A stretch of DNA of 64,000 bases from Lusitaniella coriacea LEGE 07157 (lineage in GTDB: Bacteria; Cyanobacteriota; Cyanobacteriia; Cyanobacteriales; Spirulinaceae): the NCBI RefSeq assembly GCF_015207425.1, contig NZ_JADEWZ010000018.1, forward strand, positions 58,201 to 122,200, read 5' to 3'. The number at the start of each line of letters is the position of its first letter. The first letter of the stretch is position 1. Below the pieces are notes generated by a model. It was not told the DNA's origin, did not search any database, and was given only the letters and a program-made list of their open reading frames with translations. The position numbers and the translations under genes were made by a program. Of this stretch, positions 53,943 through 63,940 are shown one piece after another.

Positions 53943-54818
53943 TCAATCAAAATACTTTTGTAGCAACGAACTGAGTTTTTCTAGCGTTTCTGCGGGGGCG
54001 CGATCGCGCGGCGTTAAAATGGCATACTTGAGAGCAGAATGCGCCTCAGAAGGAGGGGGATTGTCCCGCAAGCGTTTCACCGCAGCTTGAATGACTTTTT
54101 GAGCATTAACAGCGTTTCGTTGCAGATTGCCGATTACCATCTCAACCGTAACGTGGTCGTGGTCGGGATGCCAGCAATCGTAATCGGTGACCAATGCGAG
54201 GGTAGCGTAGGCGATTTCCGCTTCTCTGGCTAACTTTGCTTCTGTTAAATTAGTCATGCCAATCACCGTTGCACCCCAACTGCGGTAAAGATTGGACTCC
54301 GCTTTAGTGGAAAAAGCAGGGCCTTCCATGCAAACATAGGTTCCGCCGCGATGCAGCGTTATATCCGGCAAAGCAAGGGTTTCAATCGTATCGCTCAAAA
54401 GTGCTGCCAACGCCGGACAAACGGGATTGCCAAAGGCGATATGAGCGACAATTCCCTCGCCAAAAAAGGTTGCCTTGCGATGTTGAGTCCGATCGACAAA
54501 TTGGTCGGGAACCACCATATCTAGGGGTTTCACCGCTTCTTTGAGAGAACCCACCGCAGATGCAGAAATGATATATTCCACTCCCAACTGCTTCATTGCG
54601 TGAATATTCGCTCTAAAGGGCAGTTCGGAGGGTGTGAGGTGATGATTGCGTCCGTGACGCGCAAGAAATGCAACGGATGTACCTTCGAGTTGACCGATCG
54701 CGAGGGCATCGGAGGGAGAACCAAAAGGAGTGTCTAAAGTCACCTCTTGAATCTCTTTCAGGGCTTCCATTTGATACAAACCGCTACCGCCAATGATGCC
54801 AATTTTTGCTTGTGCCAT
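53943..54818 (-). CDS. mtnP: S-methyl-5'-thioadenosine phosphorylase
   Basis: A 291-residue phosphorylase that splits methylthioadenosine to adenine and a ribose phosphate for methionine salvage. [32 protein letters not shown] (phosphate site) and [15 protein letters not shown] are characteristic of the family. Near its C-terminus an Asp in DYDCWHP suggests adenine specificity. It is convergent with the coiled-coil gene. Confidence 0.94.
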   Translation of the reverse strand: MAQAKIGIIGGSGLYQMEALKEIQEVTLDTPFGSPSDALAIGQLEGTSVAFLARHGRNHHLTPSELPFRANIHAMKQLGVEYIISASAVGSLKEAVKPLDMVVPDQFVDRTQHRKATFFGEGIVAHIAFGNPVCPALAALLSDTIETLALPDITLHRGGTYVCMEGPAFSTKAESNLYRSWGATVIGMTNLTEAKLAREAEIAYATLALVTDYDCWHPDHDHVTVEMVIGNLQRNAVNAQKVIQAAVKRLRDNPPPSEAHSALKYAILTPRDRAPAETLEKLSSLLQKYFD

Positions 54819-54880
54819 AGATTTGCCCTTAAAAATACTCCAATCAATAAACTATCCCACAACCTATTCTTTGGGGTACT

Positions 54881-55429
54881 CTAAGACGATTGTTCGAGTC
54901 GATGGAGGTATTGCCACCAACGATTGAGGGGATAGTAAATCACTGGGGCCCAAAGGCTGCTGAGGAGTGCGGAAGGAAAAATGATTTGCTGATGGTTTGC
55001 CCAAATTTCCTCAAGGGTACGAACGCCGTGGAAACTATACTGAAGGGCGGTAATCGTTTGGGCGAGGATGGTCATGCCAAACACGATCAGGGCAATGGAG
55101 ATAAAGTCTTCTTGGATGTAGCGTTGTTTTTGCAGGCGAGCGGTGAGAATTCCCACTAAGGTGAGGCTGAGAGCGTGAGAGGGATAAGAAGCGGTCATCC
55201 CGTCCCAAATCAATCCTAAAGCAAGTCCCGCGATCGCGCCCTGAAAAACCGTTCGCTTGACGCTCCAAGCCACAACCCAAATCAAGAGCCAGTTGGGTCG
55301 AATCCCAAATAACTCCGTTCCTGGCAGGCGCGTTGGCAGCATCAGCAAGCAGATTAGAACAGAAAGAATAATAACACCCCAGTTTGCCACAGAACGCAGA
55401 CGAGGAGAAAGGTCAGAGACATTAATCAC
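54881..55429 (-). CDS. mreD: Rod shape-determining protein MreD
   Basis: A 182-residue inner-membrane protein with five or six helices and the pattern GTELFGIRPNWLLIWVVAW and QGAIAGLALGLIWDGM of cyanobacterial MreD. It partners MreC in the elongation complex. The start is GTG and lies 19 bases after the mreC stop, so it is the last gene of an mreBCD unit. Confidence 0.88.
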   Translation of the reverse strand: MINVSDLSPRLRSVANWGVIILSVLICLLMLPTRLPGTELFGIRPNWLLIWVVAWSVKRTVFQGAIAGLALGLIWDGMTASYPSHALSLTLVGILTARLQKQRYIQEDFISIALIVFGMTILAQTITALQYSFHGVRTLEEIWANHQQIIFPSALLSSLWAPVIYYPLNRWWQYLHRLEQSS

Positions 55430-55448
55430 AGTGCGCGCAATTACTCAA

Positions 55449-56192
55449 TTATTTACTTTTAAACGGATGGACGACAACCCATTCGAGATAGTCCATTGGA
55501 GCGCTGAGTTTGACGATAACTTCAGGAGCGGGACTTTTTTCTAAATCGACAGATTCAACATAACCCACAGGGATTCCGGGAGGAAATAAGCGACTCACCG
55601 TAGAGGTTAAGACTTTATCTCCTTTTTTCACATCGGGGACTTTTTCAAAAAATTCCATCACCGCGCGATCCGAACCATCGCCGCGCATCGACCCCATTTG
55701 CCGACTGCGACCGATCATCGCACCCACTCGACTATTAGGATCGCTAGACAGTAGAACGCGACTGGTGTTGGGCGTAACTTGAGTGATTCGTCCAACCAGT
55801 CCGCCAGGCCCAGTGACCACATCGTCGATTTTGATTCCATCTTGGCTGCCGCGACCCAAAGTGACTTGTTGCCACCAATGATCGACGCTGCGACCGACAA
55901 TGGGAGCGACGACTCCTTCTAGCTTTTGACCTTCAACATAATCCAATAACCCTTTGAGGGTTTCATTTTGTTGTTCGAGTTCGGAAAGCTTGGCTTGAAG
56001 TTCCTCAACTCGCGCATCCGTTAGCTGCTTTTCTGGCAGTTCGTTGGGTTGAAGGGGACGAAAAACCCAGTAGTAAATTTCAGACAGCACTACTCCTTGG
56101 GTTTGACGCAGGAAAATGGCAGTCCCTAAAACAACGACTGAGAAAAAGACTTGCACTCCATACCGCTCCCACCAGCGACGTACTATAAACAT
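55449..56192 (-). CDS. mreC: Rod shape-determining protein MreC
   Basis: A 247-residue protein. One N-terminal membrane helix (VQVFFSVVVLGTAIFL) is followed by a coiled coil (TDARVEELQAKLSELEQQNE) and the periplasmic beta-barrel domain (APIVGRSVDHWWQQVTLGRG; GGLVGRITQVTPNTSRVLL). It organises peptidoglycan synthesis with MreB and MreD. Confidence 0.93.
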   Translation of the reverse strand: MFIVRRWWERYGVQVFFSVVVLGTAIFLRQTQGVVLSEIYYWVFRPLQPNELPEKQLTDARVEELQAKLSELEQQNETLKGLLDYVEGQKLEGVVAPIVGRSVDHWWQQVTLGRGSQDGIKIDDVVTGPGGLVGRITQVTPNTSRVLLSSDPNSRVGAMIGRSRQMGSMRGDGSDRAVMEFFEKVPDVKKGDKVLTSTVSRLFPPGIPVGYVESVDLEKSPAPEVIVKLSAPMDYLEWVVVHPFKSK

Positions 56193-56261
56193 AAACTTTT
56201 GTTGGGTGTCCTTGAGTCGAGTTCATTGGGGACGCGATCGCGCATCCGCAACCGATCGGCA

Positions 56262-57305
56262 CTATATGGCGCGGGAACGACCGCTAAAGACCCGCTCTAG
56301 TTGTTTGAAGTTCTCTAGGACGCGACCGGTTCCCAACACGACGCAGCTTAGGGGATCGGCAGCAACGTGGGTGACAATTCCCGTTTCGTGGCTAATCAGC
56401 GTATCGAGTCCTTTGAGCAATGCACCGCCACCCGCCAACATAATTCCGCGATCGATAATGTCAGCAGCAAGTTCAGGAGGAGTCCGTTCTAGAGTTCGCT
56501 TAACCGCATCGATAATCACCGCTAGGGGTTCGGACATACTTTCGCGAATTTCCGGGCCTTTAATCGTCACCGTTCGCGGCAAACCCGACAGCAAGTGCAA
56601 TCCCCGAACTTCCATCGTGATGTCATCATCGCCATCAATGGGATAAGCAGAACCCACTTGAATTTTAATTTCTTCTGCCGTGCGTTCCCCAATGACGAGG
56701 TTATGCACTTTTTTCATATATTGGGTAATCGATTCGCTTAACTCGTCCCCAGCAACGCGCACCGATTCGCTTAAAACGGTTCCTTGCAAGCTCAAGACAG
56801 CAACCTCTGTGGTTCCCCCACCAATATCAATGATCATATTTCCGGTGGGTTCGGCAACGGGAAGTCCCGCACCAATTGCAGCCGCAACGGGTTCGTCAAT
56901 TAAGTAAACATCTCTCGCACCCGCTTGGGATGCCGCTTCCATGACCGCGCGTCGTTCTACGCCAGTCACGCCACTGGGAATCCCAATGACAATACGCGGC
57001 GAAACCAAGGTTCTACCTTCGTGGACTTGCCGAATAAAATGCTTGAGCATCAATTCAGCCGTATCGAAATCGGCAATAACACCGTCACGCAGAGGGCGCA
57101 AGGCAACGACATTGCCCGGAGTTCGACCTAGCATCTTCTTCGCATCTTCACCGACGGCTAAGGGAACCTTGAGGTCTTGGTCGATCGCGACGACCGAAGG
57201 TTCTTGAAGAACAATTCCCTTACCGGATACATATACTAGGGTGTTTGCGGTTCCTAGATCGATCCCCATGTCCCTTGACAGGGAAAAGCGATTAAACAAA
57301 TTCAC
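56262..57305 (-). CDS. mreB: Rod shape-determining actin-like protein MreB
   Basis: A 347-residue actin homologue that sets rod shape or cell width. The phosphate-1 loop is MGIDLGTANTLVYV, with GDEIIDIGGGTTEVAV-type phosphate-2 (IIDIGGGTTEVAVLSL) and ADIIDRGIMLAGGGALLKG near the C-terminus. The start is GTG. It is first in the mreBCD order, with 69 bases before mreC. Confidence 0.96.
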   Translation of the reverse strand: MNLFNRFSLSRDMGIDLGTANTLVYVSGKGIVLQEPSVVAIDQDLKVPLAVGEDAKKMLGRTPGNVVALRPLRDGVIADFDTAELMLKHFIRQVHEGRTLVSPRIVIGIPSGVTGVERRAVMEAASQAGARDVYLIDEPVAAAIGAGLPVAEPTGNMIIDIGGGTTEVAVLSLQGTVLSESVRVAGDELSESITQYMKKVHNLVIGERTAEEIKIQVGSAYPIDGDDDITMEVRGLHLLSGLPRTVTIKGPEIRESMSEPLAVIIDAVKRTLERTPPELAADIIDRGIMLAGGGALLKGLDTLISHETGIVTHVAADPLSCVVLGTGRVLENFKQLERVFSGRSRAI

Positions 57306-57583
57306 TCGTTTCTACGCCCCCAAAAAATGCGCTGTTTGAACTTAAGACTAAAATCACGACGGAAATCGTAACGTATTGTATCATCCGTTAATATCTTCGT
57401 CCACTAATGGAAAGCAATCGATCTACGATTGAGGTTAACCTCTAAGCTTTGGTTATGATTGAGTCGATTGTATTGAGAATCTCTCTACTCTTCTACTGAG
57501 TTTATCGAAAATCCCTAAGTTTTTCGGTAAACTAGTACTCAACTTCCAAATAAGTACTTTTGTACTTTACCCAAGAAATACTT
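57306..57583. other. Divergent gap between mreB and ssb
   Basis: The 278 bases hold the divergent promoters for mreBCD and ssb. I see no repeats or terminators. The sequence is AT-rich near 57480-57580 (TTTTCGGTAAACTAGTACTC), consistent with a promoter for ssb, but no confident -10/-35 pair was seen. Confidence 0.35.
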
Positions 57584-57949
57584 ATGAATTTGAATGTAGT
57601 GAATTTAGTCGGTCGTGCGGGTTCTGATGCGGAGGCTCGTTGGTTTGAATCTGGTGCGGTCAAATGTACGGTGAATATCGCAGTCAATCGTCCCACGAGC
57701 CGGGACGACCAGCCAGATTGGTTTAGCTTGGAAATGTGGGATAAAACCGCAAAAGTTGCGGCAGATTACGTCAAAAAGGGTAGTCTGATTGGAATTCAAG
57801 GCTCACTCAGGATCGAGACTTGGACAGATCGCAATACCGGTGCGCCTCGTTCAAAACCTGTAATTCGAGTCAGTCGCTTGGATTTATTGGGTTCTAAGCG
57901 AGACAACGCAGCAGCAGGAATGAATCAATATTCGGATGGGGAGTTCTAG
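57584..57949 (+). CDS. ssb: Single-stranded DNA-binding protein
   Basis: A 121-residue OB-fold protein that coats single-stranded DNA. It has VNLVGRAGSDAEARWFESGA and WFSLEMWDKTAKVAADYVKK, typical of the short cyanobacterial SSB, and a brief end QYSDGEF without the long flexible linker and DIPF tip of E. coli. It starts at the ATG at 57584, since upstream in-frame residues (MYFTQEIL) are not conserved. Confidence 0.9.
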   Translation: MNLNVVNLVGRAGSDAEARWFESGAVKCTVNIAVNRPTSRDDQPDWFSLEMWDKTAKVAADYVKKGSLIGIQGSLRIETWTDRNTGAPRSKPVIRVSRLDLLGSKRDNAAAGMNQYSDGEF

Positions 57950-58066
57950 GATTAAGAGCGAGCAAGGGACGCGGAGGCGAATCTTCTCCCTAGTCCTAAT
58001 GTTAAGATGAGAGCAAATTCGAGTCAGGCAAAAGCAGCATTTTTGCTCGTTTAGATCGCTCCTCCC

Positions 58067-59920
58067 GTGTTGCCTAAAAAGTTCTATCCACTTCCGTATC
58101 CGATCGCGCGGCGAATCGTCAACTTTTTTTGTCGAGTCGGTGGCGTTCCTAATATCAACCAGCTAGAAGCTAGAATTCATAAGAAGGAAGCCGCTCTCGG
58201 TCAGATGGCGAAACAGCAAAAGGCACTCTACCGGGTTATTAGCAAGATTCGCGCTTCCTTAGACCTCGAAACGATTTTTCGCACTGCCACCAAAGAAACT
58301 TGCAAACTTCTGGGTGTAGAACGCATCGCGGTTTATCGATTTTCTGAAGATTGGGGTGGCGAGTTTATCGGCGATTGTGAATTTGCAGAGGTGGGTTGGG
58401 ACGATCTCGAAACATTAGGAAAAAATACCATTTGGAATGATACTCACCTCCAGGAAAATCAGGGGGGTCGATATCGCAATAACGAAAATCTAGTGGTTGC
58501 AGATGTGTACGCCGCAGGACTCTCTCAATGCCATTTGGAGATTTTAGAGCAATTTCATATTCGTGCCTACGCGACGGCTCCTATTTTTATCGGACAGAAA
58601 TTGTGGGGAGTCCTCGCGGCATATCAACACTCGCAATCCCACGAATGGCAAGATTTGGAAGTCCAATTTTTATCTCAGGTGGCGACACAGTTGGGATTTG
58701 CAGTTAAACAAGCAGAGTTGTTAGGTCAAACAGAGCAGAAAGCGGCAGATTTGCGAGCAGCGAACGAGCAACAGCAGATTTTGTTAAATTCGATCGCGGA
58801 AATTCGCGAGTCTCTCGATCTCGATACGCTGTTTCAAACAACGGTGCGAGAAGTCCGCAGAATAATGAATGCAGATCGAGTTGGGATCTTTAAATTCGAT
58901 GAAGGTTCTGACTGCCAATCGGGGGAATTTGTCGCGGAGGACATCTTACCAGAATTCAATCCCGCGATCGCGGTGAAGGTTCGCGATCCTTGTTTTGCAG
59001 AACGTTACGCTGCTCATTACCAGCAAGGACGAATACAAGTCATCTCAGATGTTTTTAAAGCAGGATTCAAAGTCTGTCATCTCGAAATCCTAGAACAGTT
59101 CCAAATTAAAGCGAAAATTGTCGTGCATCTTATTAAGGGGAACAGACTTTGGGGATTGCTCTGCATCAATCAGTGCGGTCATCCGCGCCACTGGAAATTG
59201 GCTGAAGTGCAGTTTGTCAAACAACTCGCAGCCCAGTTTAGCGTAGCACTCAACCACGCAGAGTTGTTGGCTCAGTCTCGCTCTCAGGCAGAGCAATTGA
59301 CGCAAGCGATTCAAGCGCTTCAACAGTCCAATGAGAAGTTAGAAGCACTGACGAACCTCGATGCTCTGACTCAAGTTGGCAATCGCCGCTTTTTTGATGA
59401 GGTATTGGAGAAAGAATGGTTGCGATTGAGGCGAATGCAAAATCATTTATCTCTCATTTTGTTCGATATCGATAATTTCAAATCCTACAACGATCGCTAC
59501 GGTCATCCTTCTGGCGATGAATGCTTGATTCAAGTCGCTCGTGCTTCCCAAAGGGTGTTGCAGCGTCCTGCTGATGTGTTAGCTCGCTATGGGGGGGAAG
59601 AATTTGCCGTAATTCTACCAGAAACCGATGGAGAGGGCGCAATTCGAGTGGCAAAACAGATTCAGGATGCCATCAAACAGTTAGAGATTCCCAATGCGGG
59701 TCTTTGGGAAGATCGACCTTTTGTGACGGTTAGCCTGGGAATTGTCAGCGAAATTCCAGCAGAGGAAAAATCTGTTGGGGGTTTAATTGACCGCGCCGAT
59801 GCAGCACTGTACGAAGCGAAAGCAAAGGGACGGGATACTTGGGTTTGCGATGGGGGAGATAGGAGAGAACCCAGATGGATTACCAGCGATAGTAGCGATA
59901 AGGATCGTCACCGAGATTGA
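58067..59920 (+). CDS. Diguanylate cyclase with two cyanobacteriochrome-type GAF domains
   Basis: A 617-residue soluble protein. GAF1 (about 60-225) has WNDTHLQENQGGRYRNNE and the bilin-binding Cys-His in GLSQCHLEIL. GAF2 (about 240-405) has the second-Cys motif DPCF (DXCF type) and GFKVCHLEIL. A short helix leads to a GGDEF domain (about 445-600) with DIDNFKSYNDRYGHPSGDE and an RYGGEEFAV active site, a functional variant. The DXCF Cys suggests a blue/green or similar photocycle for GAF2. The last ~24 residues overlap the opposite-strand GH2 gene by 41 bases. The start is GTG; an internal Met near residue 47 is also possible. Confidence 0.88.
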   Translation: MLPKKFYPLPYPIARRIVNFFCRVGGVPNINQLEARIHKKEAALGQMAKQQKALYRVISKIRASLDLETIFRTATKETCKLLGVERIAVYRFSEDWGGEFIGDCEFAEVGWDDLETLGKNTIWNDTHLQENQGGRYRNNENLVVADVYAAGLSQCHLEILEQFHIRAYATAPIFIGQKLWGVLAAYQHSQSHEWQDLEVQFLSQVATQLGFAVKQAELLGQTEQKAADLRAANEQQQILLNSIAEIRESLDLDTLFQTTVREVRRIMNADRVGIFKFDEGSDCQSGEFVAEDILPEFNPAIAVKVRDPCFAERYAAHYQQGRIQVISDVFKAGFKVCHLEILEQFQIKAKIVVHLIKGNRLWGLLCINQCGHPRHWKLAEVQFVKQLAAQFSVALNHAELLAQSRSQAEQLTQAIQALQQSNEKLEALTNLDALTQVGNRRFFDEVLEKEWLRLRRMQNHLSLILFDIDNFKSYNDRYGHPSGDECLIQVARASQRVLQRPADVLARYGGEEFAVILPETDGEGAIRVAKQIQDAIKQLEIPNAGLWEDRPFVTVSLGIVSEIPAEEKSVGGLIDRADAALYEAKAKGRDTWVCDGGDRREPRWITSDSSDKDRHRD

Positions 59921-62900
59921 AATCCTTTTGATAATCGGGGTGATAGAGTTTGGGGTTGGGTTGGGGATTGAAGAGTTGGGAGTCGGCTTGAAAGGTTGCG
60001 CCGAGATTGGCTAAAATTTGCGCGATCGCGCGAGTCTGTCGCCAGCGTGTATAACGAAAGTAGGTCAAGGTATCGGCGTTCAATTCTTCGGGATTAATTT
60101 GACAGAAAATCGCGACCCCATCTCCCACTTGGATGCGACTGAATAAACCTCCTGCACCAACCTCTCCCCCTGATTCAATTAACTGAGTGGAATAATGGGT
60201 ACGGGAACGCAAATCCGACGCACTCACCCCCGCCAACTCAGACCAATTGGGAACCTCAAGGGAACCGCCAAACTTTTCAACGGCTTTGATTTTCACGCCT
60301 AATGGATTTTCAGAAGAACGGCGAGGAAGAAAGAAGACCTTTCCTCCATTCTTGAGATAGTCCTGCAACGCTGTATCTTGCACCTGTACCTGAGAACCCA
60401 AAATCGTCAACGCCGCATCTGCAACGAATGAGTTCGTTTTTTGATAGCGAACGCCTAACCCATCCAACATCTTGGTATCCTCTTCACTCCCCATCAGCAC
60501 GACTTTTTCCACCTTCGGAGTTAAGGGTGCAGTAATGCCGTAGGAAATAATTTGTTGCGCCACCTGACGCGCTGCCCCATCCTGAAGATGGTCTTCCAGG
60601 TCTAAAGTGTTTAAAATGACCCGTCCCTTGCCATAATCCAACGCCATCAACGGACTGTAGGCGAGGTCAAATTCCGCCTCTAAAATCGGTCGCCAACCGC
60701 TCAAATGGGGTTTTTCGAGGGTTGCGCTACTGAGTGCGCCGCGATTTCCCCAATGCCAGCCGTACCAAGGCGTTCCATGAGGACTGAGTTTGGTGGGATT
60801 TTTAATTGTATTGGGATAAGCTTCAATTAATGTACTTTCTCCTCGCCAGTCTCGCAAATCTTCCGCATCTAATCCTTGCAAAGCGGGATGATTGGAGTCA
60901 ACGGGGAAGGCGCGACGAGTGAGGTGTTGTGCCAAACGAAATCCAATCTTTTGCAACCATTCTCGCTGTTGCGTCTCGATGAGAACCCGTCCTCCGTTGC
61001 GCACAAATGCGTCTAAATCGCCGGGTAAATTATAGTCTCCAGACAGCGCTTCGCGACCGATAATGACCAACGTATCCGTTGCTGTTCCCTGCCAAGGCAT
61101 AACCTTATATCCCAACTGTTGCAACATTTTGTCGGTTTTCCCAACGGGATCGAACAGTTGCACGGTTTGGGTGGCGTTTTGACGGGGAAAAATGCGAAAA
61201 GTAAAGCGATCTTGATGAGTTTTGTTGCCAATTTGCGCGTTGAGAATAATTTCTCCTTCTTCCTTGTTATTCACTTGAGGTAACTTGGCTTGAAGGGGGA
61301 AAAAGAGGGTTTGTGCGGTTGCAATCGTTCCGGTTTTCTCTCCCGTCCCTAAAACGTTTCCCTTTAAACGCACTTGCCAGTTTAAGGTGAAATTTTGGCG
61401 CGATCGCGTATCGTTAATTAAAACCGCTTGCTTTTGTAGGGTTTCCCCAGAAAGAAAATTGCGATCCTTGGCAACAAAGGCTTGTTTGCTCCCCGCAATC
61501 CAAGCTAACGTCGGTGCATTATTCGCGAGTAATGCTTTCCCCGCAGGATAGATGTTGTAACTTTGAGGTTGCAAATATTCAAAAAAGTAGCGATACACCT
61601 TCTCCGGATAGGGTCCCCGTCGTCCGGGTTCAAATGCAGGCAAACTCACCCGTTCTTTCCCTCTCCCATTCGCTTCCCATCCGTGCGCGCCACTCCAAGG
61701 AACCATCCCCCCCGTAATCCCGTAGGTGCGCCAACTGCGCCAGGTATTGGGAACGAAAAGTTGCTGAACTTTTTGAAAGGCGGGAGCAAAATCGAGTTCG
61801 GGTTTGAGTTGCCAGTTTTTGTATTCTCGATCTTTAATGAAAAATTCGCGAATTTTGTCGCGATAGGCATTGGTTTCTAGGTCATAGGCTTCTTTTCCTA
61901 AATAAATGGCGCTGAATTCCGTCATTAACGGTTCGCTGTGAATCACTTGACCAAAACCGTTGCGACCCCGCATTACAGAGGCGTGTAGCGGCGTGCCGAA
62001 CTCAACGACCATATAAGGCATTTCCCCTTCTTTCGACCAGTTAGAGAGCCATTCTTCCCGTTCTTGGAGAGGAATCAGGTTGAGATAGGAATTCAAGGCG
62101 TAAATATCCCCAACGGCTGCGCCTTGGTGCATCATAACGGGTCGAGTGGGGTCGTATTTTTTGATGGTTGCAATAATATCTTCGCCAATGGGGATGAGCT
62201 TTTGCATCCGTTCGTTTTCAATTTTGCTCAATCCTCCCGCAAATCCCTTTTTCCCGATTCTGCGCGGGTTTTGGTCGTCGCTGTGACCGAAAAAGTTGGG
62301 ACTGTTTGCCCAAATTAAGATTGAAGGATGGTTACGATCGCGCGTCAACTCCTGCACCATTTTAGGTTCCCAACTGCGCTTCCCCTCTTTTCCCTGCCAA
62401 TCCTCCCAATACCCATCCCGAACGGTATCCAAAGCAGGGGCAATTAAAGGAAATCCTAAACGATCCGCGCGATCGGCGACAATATTACGAAAATTCCAGC
62501 GACCGCGTTCGTAATAATTCCAAGGCCATAACTCGGCGATATTATATCCCGATCGCGCGTAGCCAGAAATTTGACCGTCAATGACCTCCGGAACGCCAAC
62601 TCCCCACCCTTGCCACTCATCCACATACAGTGTCGGACGCAGGCGCAATTCTGTCCCATTCAAATAAAATTTTTTCCCCTCAATCCAAAACTCCCGAAAC
62701 CCAAAGGATTGGTCGTACTCATCCTCAATTCCCTCCCCCTCAACGCGCAAGCGCAGCGTGTATAAATTGGGTTGACCCACATCCCACAGGCGTGGATTCT
62801 TCCAATTCCAGGACAATTGCAAATTTTGTGTCGCTTTTGCTGCAATCCGAACCGTTTCCTTAAACTCCCGCTCGATCTTTCCCTGTTCGTCAAACATCGT

Positions 62901-63695
62901 CGCTGTAACCTTTGCCGTTCCCGCCTGCTTGACATCTGTTAGTTCTACCCCCAACCGAATCTGTTTTTTCCGGGTTGAAGGTTGCACGAACACATCGCTA
63001 ATCCGCGCACCAGCCGGGAAACTCACCAATCGCACCTCCCCAATGAGTCCCTTCGACTGCAACTTTTTGTCCCCTTTTGATGTGTAGATTTCATTGGGAC
63101 CCATTACCGTTAGCGTGTCCTTCTCATCCGCCACCGCAGCGACTAAAACTGTCAGCGTCAACGGTTCTCCCCCCCGCACAAAAGGGGTTACTTCAACCGC
63201 ACCGTAGGGAAAATCCACCGAACCGCATTCCTCTCCATTGGCGTACACCTTTGCATCGGTGCTGAGGCGGTCAAAATTCACCCAAATTGCTCTTCCTTCC
63301 CAATTTTCCGGGATTTCAACCCGATAGCGATACCAGGCTTTCGTTAACCGCTCTCCATCAAAATTTTCCCACGCATTCCCCGTCCCCCGTCCTTCAATAC
63401 CGGGAATCAATTCGCGTCCTTCCTTCTGCCAATCTCCCGGAACCCAAATTTTCCCCCATCCTCCCTCTGGCGGTTCTTGTAGCGCGTCTCCCACCGCAGG
63501 GGAAAACTGCCAAACATCGTTAAGATACATTTCATCTCGCTTGGAATTTGCGGGAACCTTTGTGAGGGACGACGTGCTGTTAATATATGCAGAAGCCATC
63601 GCCGGGGATTCCCAACGTACTGCTTGACCGATACAACTAACGACAATTGCAGCAAGGATCAATAGACTGACAAACAGGGTGATTTTTTTGCGCAC
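59880..63695 (-). CDS. Large exported glycoside hydrolase family 2-like protein, acid/base residue replaced
   Basis: A 1271-residue protein. A signal peptide with a possible lipobox (AIVVSC, Cys21) precedes the GH2 sugar-binding domain (about 55-225, with WYRYRVEIPENWEGRA and FDRLSTDAKVYANG), an Ig-like domain (about 230-340) and a TIM barrel (about 340-650). GH2 enzymes normally have an acid/base Glu in HPSxxxWxLGNE; here it is HPSILIWANSPNFFG (456-470), so that Glu is absent. A possible nucleophile is Glu565 in MVVEFGTPL. The remaining ~500 residues look like beta-rich and glutamine-amidotransferase-like modules. Function is uncertain; it may be catalytically altered or act on an unusual glycan. 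Confidence 0.75.
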   Translation of the reverse strand: MRKKITLFVSLLILAAIVVSCIGQAVRWESPAMASAYINSTSSLTKVPANSKRDEMYLNDVWQFSPAVGDALQEPPEGGWGKIWVPGDWQKEGRELIPGIEGRGTGNAWENFDGERLTKAWYRYRVEIPENWEGRAIWVNFDRLSTDAKVYANGEECGSVDFPYGAVEVTPFVRGGEPLTLTVLVAAVADEKDTLTVMGPNEIYTSKGDKKLQSKGLIGEVRLVSFPAGARISDVFVQPSTRKKQIRLGVELTDVKQAGTAKVTATMFDEQGKIEREFKETVRIAAKATQNLQLSWNWKNPRLWDVGQPNLYTLRLRVEGEGIEDEYDQSFGFREFWIEGKKFYLNGTELRLRPTLYVDEWQGWGVGVPEVIDGQISGYARSGYNIAELWPWNYYERGRWNFRNIVADRADRLGFPLIAPALDTVRDGYWEDWQGKEGKRSWEPKMVQELTRDRNHPSILIWANSPNFFGHSDDQNPRRIGKKGFAGGLSKIENERMQKLIPIGEDIIATIKKYDPTRPVMMHQGAAVGDIYALNSYLNLIPLQEREEWLSNWSKEGEMPYMVVEFGTPLHASVMRGRNGFGQVIHSEPLMTEFSAIYLGKEAYDLETNAYRDKIREFFIKDREYKNWQLKPELDFAPAFQKVQQLFVPNTWRSWRTYGITGGMVPWSGAHGWEANGRGKERVSLPAFEPGRRGPYPEKVYRYFFEYLQPQSYNIYPAGKALLANNAPTLAWIAGSKQAFVAKDRNFLSGETLQKQAVLINDTRSRQNFTLNWQVRLKGNVLGTGEKTGTIATAQTLFFPLQAKLPQVNNKEEGEIILNAQIGNKTHQDRFTFRIFPRQNATQTVQLFDPVGKTDKMLQQLGYKVMPWQGTATDTLVIIGREALSGDYNLPGDLDAFVRNGGRVLIETQQREWLQKIGFRLAQHLTRRAFPVDSNHPALQGLDAEDLRDWRGESTLIEAYPNTIKNPTKLSPHGTPWYGWHWGNRGALSSATLEKPHLSGWRPILEAEFDLAYSPLMALDYGKGRVILNTLDLEDHLQDGAARQVAQQIISYGITAPLTPKVEKVVLMGSEEDTKMLDGLGVRYQKTNSFVADAALTILGSQVQVQDTALQDYLKNGGKVFFLPRRSSENPLGVKIKAVEKFGGSLEVPNWSELAGVSASDLRSRTHYSTQLIESGGEVGAGGLFSRIQVGDGVAIFCQINPEELNADTLTYFRYTRWRQTRAIAQILANLGATFQADSQLFNPQPNPKLYHPDYQKDFNLGDDPYRYYRW

Positions 63696-63803
63696 GATCG
63701 CGTTTGAATAGCTACAGGTTCATTGTAAGCACTCAGCTCTCAGTCGTCAGCTTCAGAGTCGTATAGCGTTGAATTTTGGGACGTGGAACTGGACGGGATC
63801 GCA

Positions 63804-63940
63804 AAAGGGAATAGGGAACAGGGAATAGGGAACAGGGAACAGGGAACAGGGAACAGGGAACAGGGAACAGGGAACAGGGAACAGGGAACAGGGAACAGGG
63901 AACAGGGAACAGGGAACAGGGAACAGGGAACAGGGAACAG
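63804..63940. repeat. Second heptanucleotide tandem array (GGGAACA/GGGAATA)
   Basis: About 19 copies of a 7-base unit. The reverse complement gives TTCCCTG/TTCCCTA, the same unit as the array at 16305-16512 but on the opposite strand. The rest of the 305-base end gap shows no gene; a frame through the array that reads PVPCSLF repeatedly is an artefact. Confidence 0.93.
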
